64,000 nt of DNA from Pelagimonas phthalicica (GCF_004364805.1 NZ_SOAP01000002.1:248001-312000); one strand, 5' to 3'; shown: positions 39,607-51,399, counted from the stretch's first letter. Notes: generated by a model from the sequence alone, not told the origin. Made by a program: numbers and translations.

Positions 39607-42048
39607 TCAGAAGATGAAATCGCCCGCCTCGAGATCGGCGATATTCACCCCGGTCAGGCGGATGGAATTGCCGCCGCCCGTGTTGATCACCACATCCGCG
39701 CCGACCTGCGTTGCCGCGCCCGATGTGGCCGATCCGAGGTTCAGGTCACTGACGTTGGCGATCGCGGAAACGCCTGATAAATCAATCTGTTCCAGGTTGG
39801 TGTTCGTGTCGAAATCGCTGATCGTATCGCTGCCATGCCCGTCTTCAAAGACAAAGGTATCGGCGTTGAAATCCCCGCGCATGACGTCATTGCCCGCGCC
39901 GCCAATGATCGTATCAAAACCTGCGCCGCCATAGATCGAGTCATTGCCACCTCCGGCTGAAATGATGTCATTCCCGGTCCCGCCGAAAAAGCGATCATTG
40001 CCGTTCCCGGCAACCATCATGTCATCGCCGCCCTCTCCGAAAAATCCATTACTATCAGTGATATCGTAGAGGTAGTCATTGCCGTCGCCACCAAACATCC
40101 GGTCTAGACCCTGACCACCATAGAGCGAGTCATTGCCTGCGTCGCCATAGAGGTTATCCGCCTGGTCACCGCCTATAAGCACATCCTCCCCCGTGCCTCC
40201 TGACAGATAATCAAAGCCCGCATCGCCATAAAGCGTGTCATTCCCGGCCTCACCCCAGAGCCCGTCGACGGATTCACCAAAATTGGACCCGGCGCGGATG
40301 ATATCATTGCCATCCCCGCCCCAAACCCGGTCGGCCTCGCTCCCGGCATCCAGGCTGTCATGGCCGACCCCACCAAATAATTGGTCAACGCCGTGACCAC
40401 CGATCAGGGTGTCATCACCAGCTCCGCCAAGCAGGCTATCCGCATGGTTTTCGCCGTTAATAAAGTCATTGCCATCACCGCCGTCAACTGTGTCAAAGCC
40501 TGCCCCTCCGTAAACGCTGTCATTGCCATCAAAGGTGCTCAGCCGATCCCCATATTTGGTCAGCGACATGTTATCATCTACAGCGTTGAACGGATCAGTT
40601 TCCAGATCTATCCCGTGTCCGGTGACAATGTTCACCTGCAAAAACTCGTAAGCGCCAAGATCGTAATCCTCCAAGTCCTCAAAATTTGTCACGAATTGCA
40701 ACTCTGCCGTGGCATGTGGATCAGCTGGATCAGCAGCGTCTTGGGGGTCGCCTTGTGAAAGCGCACCTGTATGAACTATGTGAGCAGCGTAAACGAAACT
40801 GTCATTTGTCATGAGGTTTGACAGATCAAGGTCCAGTGTCAGGTCACCATTCGTGCCGTTTGAATAGAGCAGGTGATAGTCGTTACTGGTTTCGAATGTC
40901 GTTCCCTGGAACACATAGGAATAGCCCACAAATTCATCCTGCGCGTCCAGGAGACGCGAGGCGCTTCCATAGTCCGAGACCAACTGCGTGTCGATCAATT
41001 CCGAGGCCATCAAGCGGAACCAGTACCCGGTTGGTGTAAAGACTTGCTCTGCAGTGGTATGGAGACCTAGGGTCGCCCGTCCATTCGGCCCGCCGGCGAT
41101 GGTCGACCATATGAGCAGTTGGTCTACACCATGTCCGATAAAATCGGCAAACCCGCGTGTCAGAGCGGCAAGTCGGGCCATGCCATAAACGGCGTTGTTA
41201 CCACCGTAGTTATTCGCTTCGCTTGTGTTCCACTCGGTTACGATAAGTTCGCGACTAGATCCCCACACTTCGCGTATGGTTTCAATTCGCACCTCCACGT
41301 CTTCGATAACTGACAAATCACGGTTTTCAGGCGGGTAGTATAAGTGCGTTAAAACACCATCAATAACGTCCAGGCCGATTCCGGCATCCGCGAACCCCCC
41401 GTAGAGTGTGTCGTTTTCATCAGAGTTTCGTCCCGCCTGAACGTAGACTCCCACGTTATCTGCAACCACGTCATTTACCCAGCTTGCCATCTGCGCCTGA
41501 AGTCTTGCGAATTGCTCTGTCGTCCAGGGGGTATCTTCATCTGCGACAAAAGGGTTGTCTTCATCGCCGAAAAGTAAATCATCTTCGTTGGTGAACTTCT
41601 TTTGATAGTATTCGTTGCCGATTTCAAATCCTTCGATGATGACTTTCGGATTCTGCGCGTCAGCCAGATCCAACACGGTTTGAACGAAGTTTTTGATAAT
41701 GGTTTCTGCGTCACTCTCCAGGTAATTTGAATTGGGAGAGTCTGGATCGAAAAAACGGAATGTCGGCAAAACGATCATGGCCTTGTGGCCGTTAGCGCTG
41801 CAGTAAGACAGGAACTCCTCTAATTTGGCGGTATCATTCAGATCGAATTGTGTCTCAGTGATCGTTCCTCCGGGAAAGCGCAGTGTTTGGGTATGGGCGG
41901 CATCGGTGACCTGATCGTACCAATTGCCCTCAATGGTACCGTCAGGATTGAAATCCTGGTCGAACAGGAAATTCGATCCGAAATGCGCTGAGGTCACATC
42001 CCCTTGGCTGGTGGTCAGGGCAGTTGGGTCATGATTAATGGTGGGCAT
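39607..42048 (-). CDS. Secreted RTX protein with glycoside-hydrolase-like N-terminal half
   Basis: 813 aa from ATG 42048 (GGAGAG upstream). Residues 1-420 look like a clan GH-A glycoside hydrolase: candidate acid/base Glu146 in EIGNEYY and nucleophile Glu272 in LIVTEWN, with a barrel-like pattern. Residues ~510-750 are tandem RTX nonapeptides (GGxGxDxxx, e.g. GGAGFDTVDGGDGNDFING), which bind calcium and serve type I secretion. The N-terminus lacks a Sec signal, as expected for this route. It probably attacks polysaccharide outside the cell, a useful trait for a marine bacterium. The substrate cannot be told. No ABC exporter is adjacent. Confidence 0.85.
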   Translation of the reverse strand: MPTINHDPTALTTSQGDVTSAHFGSNFLFDQDFNPDGTIEGNWYDQVTDAAHTQTLRFPGGTITETQFDLNDTAKLEEFLSYCSANGHKAMIVLPTFRFFDPDSPNSNYLESDAETIIKNFVQTVLDLADAQNPKVIIEGFEIGNEYYQKKFTNEDDLLFGDEDNPFVADEDTPWTTEQFARLQAQMASWVNDVVADNVGVYVQAGRNSDENDTLYGGFADAGIGLDVIDGVLTHLYYPPENRDLSVIEDVEVRIETIREVWGSSRELIVTEWNTSEANNYGGNNAVYGMARLAALTRGFADFIGHGVDQLLIWSTIAGGPNGRATLGLHTTAEQVFTPTGYWFRLMASELIDTQLVSDYGSASRLLDAQDEFVGYSYVFQGTTFETSNDYHLLYSNGTNGDLTLDLDLSNLMTNDSFVYAAHIVHTGALSQGDPQDAADPADPHATAELQFVTNFEDLEDYDLGAYEFLQVNIVTGHGIDLETDPFNAVDDNMSLTKYGDRLSTFDGNDSVYGGAGFDTVDGGDGNDFINGENHADSLLGGAGDDTLIGGHGVDQLFGGVGHDSLDAGSEADRVWGGDGNDIIRAGSNFGESVDGLWGEAGNDTLYGDAGFDYLSGGTGEDVLIGGDQADNLYGDAGNDSLYGGQGLDRMFGGDGNDYLYDITDSNGFFGEGGDDMMVAGNGNDRFFGGTGNDIISAGGGNDSIYGGAGFDTIIGGAGNDVMRGDFNADTFVFEDGHGSDTISDFDTNTNLEQIDLSGVSAIANVSDLNLGSATSGAATQVGADVVINTGGGNSIRLTGVNIADLEAGDFIF

Positions 42049-42526
42049 GTAAAAACTCTCCGTCACTCGCGGCAAAATGAATCGCCCGAAATAGGCTTAA
42101 CCAAAGTTAACGTGTGATAACCTCTTGAGGTGTGCAAGTTAAGGGTGTGCGTCTTGAAGTCTTTCAACTTAATCGGTTTGAATCTCGGGTTGTGAATTCG
42201 AAGGCTGGGGTGGCATTGCCTACTTGGTTGCCAAACAGATATTGTCAAATTTTGCTACATGAGGGGACCGGTTGTTTTGTCGATCGCGCAACTGTCGGTC
42301 CCACTTGACAACTTGCCCGCCCTTTGTGTAATGCACGCTCACACGAGGACGGGGCCGGTGCGCCCCGCCTTTTGTTTTTTTTGAAACGAACGTCCCCAAG
42401 GGGCGCGCGGTTCGAGGCGGCCAGGGCCTGATGGTCCGCGGGTTGAGGTGGGGAACTGCCGATATCCAGCCATGAACGCCCGGGGTTCCGGGGGCCGAAG
42501 GACGCGGGAAAGAAAGGAAACACGCG
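42049..42526. other. Divergent intergenic region before rplU
   Basis: 478 bases separate the RTX gene (minus) from rplU (plus). It contains the sigma70-like promoter listed separately and an untranslated leader of about 190 nt for rplU. No gene is visible. An AT-rich part near 42100-42200 would suit the RTX gene's promoter. Confidence 0.6.
42305..42332 (+). promoter_or_regulatory. Sigma70-type promoter for rplU-rpmA
   Basis: A consensus -35 TTGACA (42305-42310) is followed after 16 bp by TGTAAT (42327-42332), one base from the TATAAT consensus. It lies about 195 nt before rplU and points along its strand. Confidence 0.7.
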
Positions 42527-43123
42527 ATGTTCGCGGTACTCAAGACCGGCGGCAAGCAATACAAAGTTCAGGCGGGCGATCTGCTCCGCGTGGAAAAGCT
42601 GGCTGCTGATGCGGGCGAAACCGTCCAGTTCAACGACATTCTCATGGTTGGTGGCGACAGCACGACCATTGGCGCGCCCTTTGTGGCAGGTGCTGGTGTT
42701 CAGGCCGAAATCATCGATCAGATCAAAGGTGACAAGGTCATCAAATTCGTCAAGCGTCGCCGCAAGCACAGCTCGCAGCGTACCCGTGGCCACCGCCAGC
42801 AGCTGACCCTGCTGCGCGTGACCGAGATCCTCACTGCCGGTGCGGACAAGTCGGGCGTCAAGGCGGCGATTGGTGCGGCTTCTGCTCCTAAAGCAGATGC
42901 ACCTGCAGCGGCTCCGAAAGCTGAGAAAGCGGCTCCTGCTGCTACCGCAGCCGAGGGCGCAGATGATCTGACCAAAATCAACGGTGTCGGCCCAGCCGCT
43001 GCCAAAAAGCTGGTCGAGGCCGGCATCACCACGTTTGCCCAGCTGGCGGCTGTTGACGCGGACACCTTTGACGGTGCCAAAGTCAAGCCCGAGTGGGTCG
43101 AACAGGCCAAAACCCTGGCCTAA
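42527..43123 (+). CDS. rplU: 50S ribosomal protein L21 with C-terminal extension
   Basis: 198 aa with GGAAA(C) upstream. Residues 1-102 are L21 ([15 protein letters not shown].. to [20 protein letters not shown] and on). A ~95-residue extension follows: an Ala/Pro/Lys linker ([16 protein letters not shown]) and a helix-hairpin-helix domain ([28 protein letters not shown]). Bacterial L21 is normally about 103 aa; long forms with this tail occur in Rhodobacterales. L21 binds 23S rRNA in the large subunit. It is co-transcribed with rpmA, 18 nt downstream. Confidence 0.97.
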   Translation: MFAVLKTGGKQYKVQAGDLLRVEKLAADAGETVQFNDILMVGGDSTTIGAPFVAGAGVQAEIIDQIKGDKVIKFVKRRRKHSSQRTRGHRQQLTLLRVTEILTAGADKSGVKAAIGAASAPKADAPAAAPKAEKAAPAATAAEGADDLTKINGVGPAAAKKLVEAGITTFAQLAAVDADTFDGAKVKPEWVEQAKTLA

Positions 43124-43141
43124 GCCTAAGGAGAGAGACAC

Positions 43142-43411
43142 ATGGCACATAAGAAAGCTGGCGGTTCCTCCCGCAACGGTCGCGACTCAGCTGGTCGTCG
43201 TCTTGGCGTAAAACTGTATGGTGGTCAGGCAGCAATTCCTGGCAACATCGTCGTGCGTCAGCGCGGCACCAAGTTTTGGCCAGGCGAAGGCGTCGGCATG
43301 GGCAAAGATCACACCATCTTTGCGACTGTCGAAGGCGCGGTCAAATTCCACAAAGGCCTCAAGGGCCGAACCTTTATTTCGGTCCTGCCAGTGGCGGAGG
43401 CCGCTGAATAA
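43142..43411 (+). CDS. rpmA: 50S ribosomal protein L27
   Basis: 89 aa, with the start [20 protein letters not shown] typical of L27, whose N-terminal tail reaches the peptidyl transferase centre. GGAGAG lies upstream of ATG. It shares an operon with rplU and is followed by a terminator. Confidence 0.98.
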   Translation: MAHKKAGGSSRNGRDSAGRRLGVKLYGGQAAIPGNIVVRQRGTKFWPGEGVGMGKDHTIFATVEGAVKFHKGLKGRTFISVLPVAEAAE

Positions 43412-43436
43412 GCCGACCTAGAGGTTGAAAAACAAT

Positions 43437-43470
43437 CAGGGGATCGGCACATTGCCGGTCCCCTGTTTCA
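43437..43470 (+). terminator. Terminator after rpmA
   Basis: CAGGGGATCGGC pairs with GCCGGTCCCCTG around a short loop, with one mismatch, followed by TTTCATTT. It begins 26 nt after the rpmA stop and should separate rplU-rpmA from the acetyltransferase genes. Confidence 0.75.
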
Positions 43471-43567
43471 TTTACGACATGTGGATCGGTCACAATCTGG
43501 CGACAAAAGCCGATTAACCGAACCCAAATGCCTAAGTGATAAAGGCAATGCACAGAGGAGAGTGCAG

Positions 43568-44107
43568 ATGAGCCTGGATAGTTTACAGCAGCAGCCCTTG
43601 GTTGAGACCGAGCGGTTCGATTTGCGCCCAGTTCAGATGTCTGACACCGGGTTGCTGGAACATTATTGCAGCGATGAACGCGTTGCGCGCATGACCCCGA
43701 CGATCCCACATCCTTTGCCGCCCGGTGCAGTTGAGGCCATGGTTGATCGCGTCACCGCCGTTGAGCGGGACGAGGATGTTTGGGTCATGGATGCCTCCAA
43801 GACCGGCAGTGCCGAGGTGATGGGGGCGATCACGCTCAAACGCATGGATCGCAACCAATCCGAGGTCGCCTATTGGGTCGCGCCGCAATTCTGGAACACC
43901 GGCACCGCATCGCAGGCGGTAGAGGCGCTGATTGGTGCCAATCCGATGGGCAATGACACGATCTTTGCCTCTGTCTTTCAGGACAATCCGGCCTCGGCCC
44001 GTGTTTTGGTGAATTGCGGCTTTGAATATATCGGCGATGCCGAAGCGTTCTGTGTGTCACGCAATGCCAAGGTCCCGACCTGGACCTATATCAAGAAACT
44101 GACCTGA
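43568..44107 (+). CDS. GNAT-family N-acetyltransferase
   Basis: 179 aa from ATG 43568 (GGAGAG upstream). It has the RimJ/RimL-like start (VETERFDLRPVQMSDTGLLEHYCSDERV) and the acetyl-CoA region (VAYWVAPQFWNTGTASQAVEALI), ending NPASARVLVNCGFEYIGDAE. It probably acetylates a protein N-terminus or small amine. A second GNAT gene follows 13 nt after its stop. The pair sits between rpmA and obgE, as in related Rhodobacterales. Confidence 0.9.
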   Translation: MSLDSLQQQPLVETERFDLRPVQMSDTGLLEHYCSDERVARMTPTIPHPLPPGAVEAMVDRVTAVERDEDVWVMDASKTGSAEVMGAITLKRMDRNQSEVAYWVAPQFWNTGTASQAVEALIGANPMGNDTIFASVFQDNPASARVLVNCGFEYIGDAEAFCVSRNAKVPTWTYIKKLT

Positions 44108-44120
44108 ATCGGAGCATCAG

Positions 44121-44648
44121 ATGGGTCGTTTTGAGTTGCGGCCCCTCAGTGCCGCTGACGCTGACTGGATTGCGCGCGAGGTCGCCAATCCCAATGTGCA
44201 TCGCTGGCTGACCAGCGTGCCCTGTCCCTATGGGCTGTCAAATGCGAAGTGGTTCATTGACCGCTTTGCTGAAAACCCAAGGTTTCGCGTGATCGCGGCT
44301 GAGCATCCGCTTGGCGTGATTTCTATTGAAAGCGCGTCATCGTTTGACCCAGACCGTCCCAACGTTCCTGAGCTTGGCTATTGGCTGGCCGAACATGCCT
44401 GGGGGCGCGGGGTGATGACCGCGGCCGGGCACCGCATGGTCGATTGGTTCTTTGGCTCTGGTCTGGGCGAGGTAATCGGCTCGGGCTGGATCCGTGGCAA
44501 TAGCCGCTCGGCCCGCGTGCTTGGCAAGCTTGGCTTTACCCCGACCGGAGAGACCCTGATGCGCCATGCTTATTTTCACGGGAAAGAGGTGCCAATTGAA
44601 CGTGTTGCCCTGTCAAAAGATCAGTGGCAAATCGCCAAGCCCGCTTGA
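44121..44648 (+). CDS. GNAT-family N-acetyltransferase
   Basis: 175 aa, RimJ/RimL type: FELRPLSAADADWIAREVANPNV at the start, then ELGYWLAEHAWGRGVMTAAGH for the acetyl-CoA loop and NSRSARVLGKLGFTPTGE near the end. It is similar in layout but not closely alike in sequence to the preceding gene. Co-transcribed with it and probably with obgE, 54 nt downstream. Substrate unknown. Confidence 0.9.
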   Translation: MGRFELRPLSAADADWIAREVANPNVHRWLTSVPCPYGLSNAKWFIDRFAENPRFRVIAAEHPLGVISIESASSFDPDRPNVPELGYWLAEHAWGRGVMTAAGHRMVDWFFGSGLGEVIGSGWIRGNSRSARVLGKLGFTPTGETLMRHAYFHGKEVPIERVALSKDQWQIAKPA

Positions 44649-46840
<2,192 letters not shown>

Positions 46841-46926
46841 ACACGCGTCTTGATCCGCAGCTAGACGCAAACGCCCGCACAGATTAACACTACGTTCGAA
46901 ACCAAAACCACGCAAAGGAAGCCGTC

Positions 46927-48192
46927 ATGAAAGACCTGACAGACATTCCCGCCCTCATGGCCGATATCGGCGCACGCGCAAAAGCCGCGTCAGCGGAGCT
47001 TGCCTTTGCCCCGGCCCCGGTTAAGCAAAAAGCGCTCGAAGCCGCAGCCGATGCGGTTTGGGCGGCGCGCGCCGACATCATCGCGGCCAATGCCAAAGAT
47101 CTGGATTATGGCCGCGAAAAGGGTCTGTCCGATGCGATGATGGACCGCCTGATGCTGAATGAGGACCGCATTCAGGGCATCGTTGACGGTTTGCGCGCGG
47201 TTGCCTCGCAGGATGACCCTGTTGGCCAAGTGACCGAGGAATGGGACCAGCCTTCGGGCTTGAATATCCGCCGCGTGCGCACGCCCCTGGGGGTGATCGG
47301 CGTGATCTATGAAAGCCGTCCCAATGTGACGGCGGATGCGGGTGCGCTTTGCTTGAAATCTGGCAATGCGGTGATCCTGCGCGGTGGCTCGGAAAGCTTC
47401 CACTCGTCAGGCGCGATCCACGCCTGCCTTGTGGCGGGGCTGCGCGAGGCTGGTCTGCCTGAGGATGCGATCCAGTTGATCCCGACCCGTGACCGCGCCG
47501 CCGTGCGCGAGTTGTTGGCCATGACCAACACCGTAGACGTGATTGTGCCCCGTGGCGGCAAGGGGCTGGTTGGCCTGGTGCAGAAAGAGGCGCGCGTGCC
47601 GGTCTTTGCCCATCTTGAGGGCATCGTGCATATCTATGTCGATAAGGCCGCCGATCCGGTCAAAGCCCTGTCGGTTGTGATGAACGCCAAAACCCGCCGC
47701 ACCGGGATTTGTGGCGCGGCGGAATGCCTGCTGATCCATCGCGATGTGGTTGACACGATCGGGCAGGGGCTGGTCAAGGCACTGCTGGATGCAGGGGTCG
47801 AAGTGCGCGCGGGCGAGACCTTGAAAGCCATCGAAGGCACAACCGAAGCCACCGCCGAGGATTGGGGGCGCGAATATCTCGACACGATCATTGCCGCCAA
47901 GGTGGTCGATGATATCGACGAAGCCATCGCCCATATCCGCCAGTATGGCTCGAACCACACCGATTGCATCCTGACCGAGGATGACGCGGCTGCGGACCGT
48001 TTCTTTCAGCGGCTCGACAGCGCGATCCTGATGCGCAATGCCTCAACCCAGTTTGCCGATGGGGGCGAGTTTGGTATGGGCGCCGAGATCGGCATTGCCA
48101 CCGGCAAGATGCACGCGCGCGGCCCGGTCGGGGCGGCGCAATTGACCAGCTTTAAGTATCTGGTGGTGGGAGACGGAACAACGCGGGGTTGA
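46927..48192 (+). CDS. proA: Gamma-glutamyl phosphate reductase
   Basis: 421 aa with AAAGGAAG before ATG. Aldehyde-dehydrogenase-like fold: [31 protein letters not shown] at the cofactor site, and the catalytic cysteine in [12 protein letters not shown]. It reduces gamma-glutamyl phosphate to glutamate semialdehyde for proline synthesis, using NADPH. Placed after proB, as expected. Confidence 0.97.
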   Translation: MKDLTDIPALMADIGARAKAASAELAFAPAPVKQKALEAAADAVWAARADIIAANAKDLDYGREKGLSDAMMDRLMLNEDRIQGIVDGLRAVASQDDPVGQVTEEWDQPSGLNIRRVRTPLGVIGVIYESRPNVTADAGALCLKSGNAVILRGGSESFHSSGAIHACLVAGLREAGLPEDAIQLIPTRDRAAVRELLAMTNTVDVIVPRGGKGLVGLVQKEARVPVFAHLEGIVHIYVDKAADPVKALSVVMNAKTRRTGICGAAECLLIHRDVVDTIGQGLVKALLDAGVEVRAGETLKAIEGTTEATAEDWGREYLDTIIAAKVVDDIDEAIAHIRQYGSNHTDCILTEDDAAADRFFQRLDSAILMRNASTQFADGGEFGMGAEIGIATGKMHARGPVGAAQLTSFKYLVVGDGTTRG

Positions 48193-48210
48193 CCTGCGTG
48201 GGCCTGTTGA

Positions 48211-48816
48211 TCAACTGATCGACAGGCTCAACTTAACCTCACTGGCGGCGGCGTGCAGTTTGAGACTGCGATCGGCAGCCAGAACCGGCAGCAAGGCAAA
48301 TTGCACCCGATTGGCGGCAAGTTCTGCCAATTCGGCGGTTCCGTTCAAGTGTTCCCAAAGGTTGGAGGTCACCGACAGGCGCGGCCCTGTGGCCGAGATC
48401 ATCCAGCCCGCGGCTGTGTTTTCGATAGTCACCTTGCCACCGGTCGGCATGGCGGATTCACAGCAGAGATAGGCAAGGTAGGCCAGCTGTACCTCGGTGC
48501 GCAGCATGTCGTCTTGGGGCTGCCATTCCGCCTCCATCCGGGTGCCTTTGCAGATCCCCTCAAGAGTTGCGACGGTTTCCTTGCGGCTCATCTTTTGCCC
48601 GTCTGACGCACTGCCAAAGGCAACGCGGAAAAACCGGATACGGGCGGCGGCGCTGGCACAACTGTCCTGGATCAATTCCATTTCTGGGCTGGTATCGGCC
48701 GCACCGGCCATTGACATCAGCTCCAATCCGTTCTGGATGGCACCAATGGGGCTTATCAAATCGTGACACAGTCGCGACCCGATAAGGGTGGCTAGCGATT
48801 CACTGGAATGGGGCAT
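48211..48816 (-). CDS. chpT: ChpT-like histidine phosphotransferase
   Basis: 201 aa. It begins LATLIGSRLCHDLISPIGAIQNGLEL, with the His-Asp pair of the dimeric phosphotransferase domain (His18 in CHD), and has a degenerate kinase-like C-terminal half (GWMISATGPRLSV) as in Caulobacter ChpT. In alphaproteobacteria ChpT passes phosphate from CckA to CtrA and CpdR. It is convergent with proA and divergent from the DUF3553 gene, so the 28-bp gap upstream holds little room for both promoters. Confidence 0.88.
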   Translation of the reverse strand: MPHSSESLATLIGSRLCHDLISPIGAIQNGLELMSMAGAADTSPEMELIQDSCASAAARIRFFRVAFGSASDGQKMSRKETVATLEGICKGTRMEAEWQPQDDMLRTEVQLAYLAYLCCESAMPTGGKVTIENTAAGWMISATGPRLSVTSNLWEHLNGTAELAELAANRVQFALLPVLAADRSLKLHAAASEVKLSLSIS

Positions 48817-48844
48817 TTAGTGTTCCAACATTAGGAGAGTAGTT

Positions 48845-49027
48845 ATGAGCGATCTCAACGCTTTGCTGGAGCCGGGCATGTTGGTGACACATCCCGATCA
48901 ACCTGATTGGGGAACCGGTCAGGTCCAATCGAATATCGCGGGGCGCATTACGGTAAATTTCCGCGAACAAGGCAAAGTGGTCATTGATGGCGCTCGTGTG
49001 GTTTTGATCCCGGTTTACGAAGGTTAA
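48845..49027 (+). CDS. DUF3553 protein
   Basis: 60 aa; RBS GGAGAG upstream. The whole protein fits the small DUF3553 family: GMLVTHPDQPDWGTGQVQSN, then GRITVNFREQGKVVIDG, a beta-barrel-like repeat of strands. Related sequence occurs as a domain in UvrD-type helicases, suggesting protein or nucleic-acid contact. No separate function is known. Confidence 0.85.
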   Translation: MSDLNALLEPGMLVTHPDQPDWGTGQVQSNIAGRITVNFREQGKVVIDGARVVLIPVYEG

Positions 49028-49127
49028 CGTACAGAGAAACTGTTTCTGAATAGTTAACCATGTTGCCAAACTTGCCAATCTTTTTCTCTCTGCCTAGAAG
49101 CAGACACGTTCTGAAACGCGGGATGGG

Positions 49128-49892
49128 ATGATGGTGGCCAAGGTCGATAGCTTTCGCACGCGATTGGCGCGTGATGATGCGGATCTAAAGGCGGCTCAGC
49201 GCCTGCGCTATGAGGTTTTCGTCGAGGAGTTGGGGGGCGATGGCCCGCTGGTGGATCACGAAAACCGTTTGGAACGGGATCGGTTTGATCCGTTCTTTGA
49301 TCACCTTTTATTGCTGGATGAAAATCGCGATGGCGTGGTGGTGGGGGTCTATCGCCTGTTGCGCGCAGATCAGGCCAAGGCGGCCGGGCAGTTCTATTCC
49401 GAGGATGAATATGATCTGGAACCTTTGGTAAGAAGTGGCCGCAAGCTATTGGAATTAGGACGTTCCTGCGTTGCGCCGGATTATCGCGGTGGCACCGGAT
49501 TGTTCCATCTCTGGCAGGGGCTGGCGGATTACGTGCTGACGCATGAGATCGAAATTCTCTTTGGAACGGCCAGTTTCCACGGTACGGATATTGCGCCCTT
49601 GGCGCAGTCGCTGTCCTTGTTGCATCATCGTCATCTGGTGCCCGAAGAGCTACGGGTCAGGGCGCGGACCTATCAAAGCATGGATTTGATACCGGAGGCG
49701 GATATCGACCGGCGCGCGGCGATGTTGAATATCCCACCCCTGATCAAGGCTTATCTGCGTCTGGGTGGCTGTGTTGGCGATGGGGCCTTTGTCGATCATG
49801 ACTTCAACACGACAGATGTCTGTCTGGTCATGGACACGGCGCGCATGACGGATCGGCAAAGACAGCTCTACGTTAAGGAAGGTAAAGCATGA
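49128..49892 (+). CDS. olsB: Ornithine-acyl[ACP] N-acyltransferase (OlsB-like)
   Basis: 254 aa; ATG 49131 is an alternative start. Acyltransferase of the GNAT fold: AAQRLRYEVFVEELG near the start, KLLELGRSCVAPDYRGG with the conserved RSCV, and a C-terminal part (PPLIKAYLRLGGCVGDGAFVD). OlsB adds a 3-hydroxy fatty acid to ornithine to make lyso-ornithine lipid. The next gene, overlapping by ATGA, encodes the second acyltransferase, so they form the olsBA pair for ornithine lipids, phosphorus-free membrane lipids common in marine alphaproteobacteria. Confidence 0.88.
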   Translation: MMVAKVDSFRTRLARDDADLKAAQRLRYEVFVEELGGDGPLVDHENRLERDRFDPFFDHLLLLDENRDGVVVGVYRLLRADQAKAAGQFYSEDEYDLEPLVRSGRKLLELGRSCVAPDYRGGTGLFHLWQGLADYVLTHEIEILFGTASFHGTDIAPLAQSLSLLHHRHLVPEELRVRARTYQSMDLIPEADIDRRAAMLNIPPLIKAYLRLGGCVGDGAFVDHDFNTTDVCLVMDTARMTDRQRQLYVKEGKA

Positions 49893-50725
49893 GCCCGACC
49901 TGGGACCCGGGCGAACGCCCGCCCGACGTGCGCATTTCTGCCTTGGGCTGGGGGCTGGTGGCGATCCGGGTGCCGATTCTGCTGGTGGTGATCTTTGGCG
50001 GGCTCTTGGTTCTGCTGGCGCTGCGGCTGGTAGAACGCCCTTTGTTCGGCATGGAGCGTCCGGTGACGCCGTGGATCACGCAAACCGTGTGTCGGATCAC
50101 GCTAAAGGTCATGGGGCTGCGCCTAATGGTCAGCGGGCCGCGCATGATCGGGCCGGGGGCGATTGTGGCCAACCATGCCTCTTGGCTGGATATCTTTGTG
50201 CTCAACAGCCGCAAGAATGTCTATTTCGTTTCCAAGGCCGAGGTGGCCGTTTGGGCCGGGATCGGCTGGCTGGCGCGGGCGACGGGTACGGTTTTTATCA
50301 ATCGGGACCGGAGAGAGGCGCAAAAACACGCGCGGATCATCGAGGATCGCTTGCTGCATGGGCATCGTTTGCTGTTCTTTCCCGAAGGCACGTCCACCGA
50401 TAGTCGCCGGGTTTTGCCCTTCAAAACAACGCTTTTTGCGGCGTTCTTTTCACCGCGATTAGAGCATGAATTGCAGGTTCAGCCGGTCAGCGTGATCTAC
50501 AAAGCGCCACGGGGGCAGGATCCACGATTTTATGGCTGGTGGGGCGATATGGATTTTGGCCCCTCTCTGATCCAGCTGCTTGCGCAACCGCGGCAAGGTT
50601 CGGTTACACTGACCTATCATGACCCGGTGCGCGTCGATGCGTTTGAAAACCGCAAAGCGCTGGCGGCCGCATTGGAGGCGCAGGTGCGACAGGGGTTTGA
50701 AAACGGGCAGAAAGAGCCCTCTTAA
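49889..50725 (+). CDS. olsA: Lyso-ornithine lipid O-acyltransferase (OlsA, PlsC family)
   Basis: 278 aa. A membrane helix near 25-48 precedes the PlsC domain with the HX4D motif in ANHASWLDIFVL and the FPEGTSTDS motif. It acylates the free hydroxyl of lyso-ornithine lipid (and may act on lysophosphatidate). Coupled to olsB by a 4-nt overlap. It converges with thiE, the two stops overlapping by 4 bp. Confidence 0.9.
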   Translation: MSPTWDPGERPPDVRISALGWGLVAIRVPILLVVIFGGLLVLLALRLVERPLFGMERPVTPWITQTVCRITLKVMGLRLMVSGPRMIGPGAIVANHASWLDIFVLNSRKNVYFVSKAEVAVWAGIGWLARATGTVFINRDRREAQKHARIIEDRLLHGHRLLFFPEGTSTDSRRVLPFKTTLFAAFFSPRLEHELQVQPVSVIYKAPRGQDPRFYGWWGDMDFGPSLIQLLAQPRQGSVTLTYHDPVRVDAFENRKALAAALEAQVRQGFENGQKEPS

Positions 50726-51339
50726 CGCATTGCGGCGATGAGAGAATTTAATGTTGCCAGCGGGTCATCCGTGGCCCAGATCTCTTCTCCGATGGCAAAG
50801 AAATCGGTGACCGGGCTCAGCGTCTTTACCTGATCCAGCGTCACATTGCCTTCGGCCACAACGGGCACTTCGATCATCTGCGACCACCATTCAAAGAGCT
50901 CGTGACCGGCCAGTTCGCCATCGCCCAAGGAGCCGGAAACCGGCCCGAAGGAGACGTAATCCGCGCCATTTTCGCCCGCGCTCATCCCGTCATGGCGGGA
51001 TTGCCCGCAATAGGCACCGACAATAGCATCGGGGCCAAGTTCCTTGCGGGCATTGCGCACCGTACGCGCACCGTCCAGCAAATGCACCCCGTCGAGCCCC
51101 AAACGCTTGGCCAGCACAACATGGGTGTCGATGACCAGGGCCACATCGGCGCGATGGGCGACATCGCGAATGGCGTCAGCGGCTCGGGTCAGGCGATCTT
51201 CGTCATGGGTGGCAAGGCTCAGGCGCAGGCAGGCGATTTCGGCACCTTGCAGAACCGTTTCGAGCTTGGCAGGGAAACTGCCCAGATCGAATTCCGGTGG
51301 CGTGGTGAGATAAATCTGCGGGAGGTCCTGATCTGCCAT
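50722..51339 (-). CDS. thiE: Thiamine-phosphate synthase-like protein
   Basis: 205 aa, TIM-barrel of the ThiE type: LRLSLATHDEDRLTRAADAI, DTHVVLAKRLGLDGVHLLDGAR, and GADYVSFGPVSG near the phosphate-binding loop. ThiE joins the thiazole and pyrimidine parts of thiamine. The usual (Q)LRxK start and VGxSxHs signature are only partly kept (YCGQSRHD), so this is a divergent or secondary paralogue and its enzyme activity is less certain. Confidence 0.75.
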   Translation of the reverse strand: MADQDLPQIYLTTPPEFDLGSFPAKLETVLQGAEIACLRLSLATHDEDRLTRAADAIRDVAHRADVALVIDTHVVLAKRLGLDGVHLLDGARTVRNARKELGPDAIVGAYCGQSRHDGMSAGENGADYVSFGPVSGSLGDGELAGHELFEWWSQMIEVPVVAEGNVTLDQVKTLSPVTDFFAIGEEIWATDDPLATLNSLIAAMR

Positions 51340-51399
51340 TTCGAACTCTTATGCGTTTGCTTTGACGGATGTTTTAGCCGGTCACGCAGGGTTTGACCA

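Noticed and set aside
39800-40560. Repetitive DNA at first sight resembling a tandem or CRISPR-like array
   Set aside because: The periodicity is that of codons for RTX nonapeptides inside one reading frame; the units are not identical and have no spacers.
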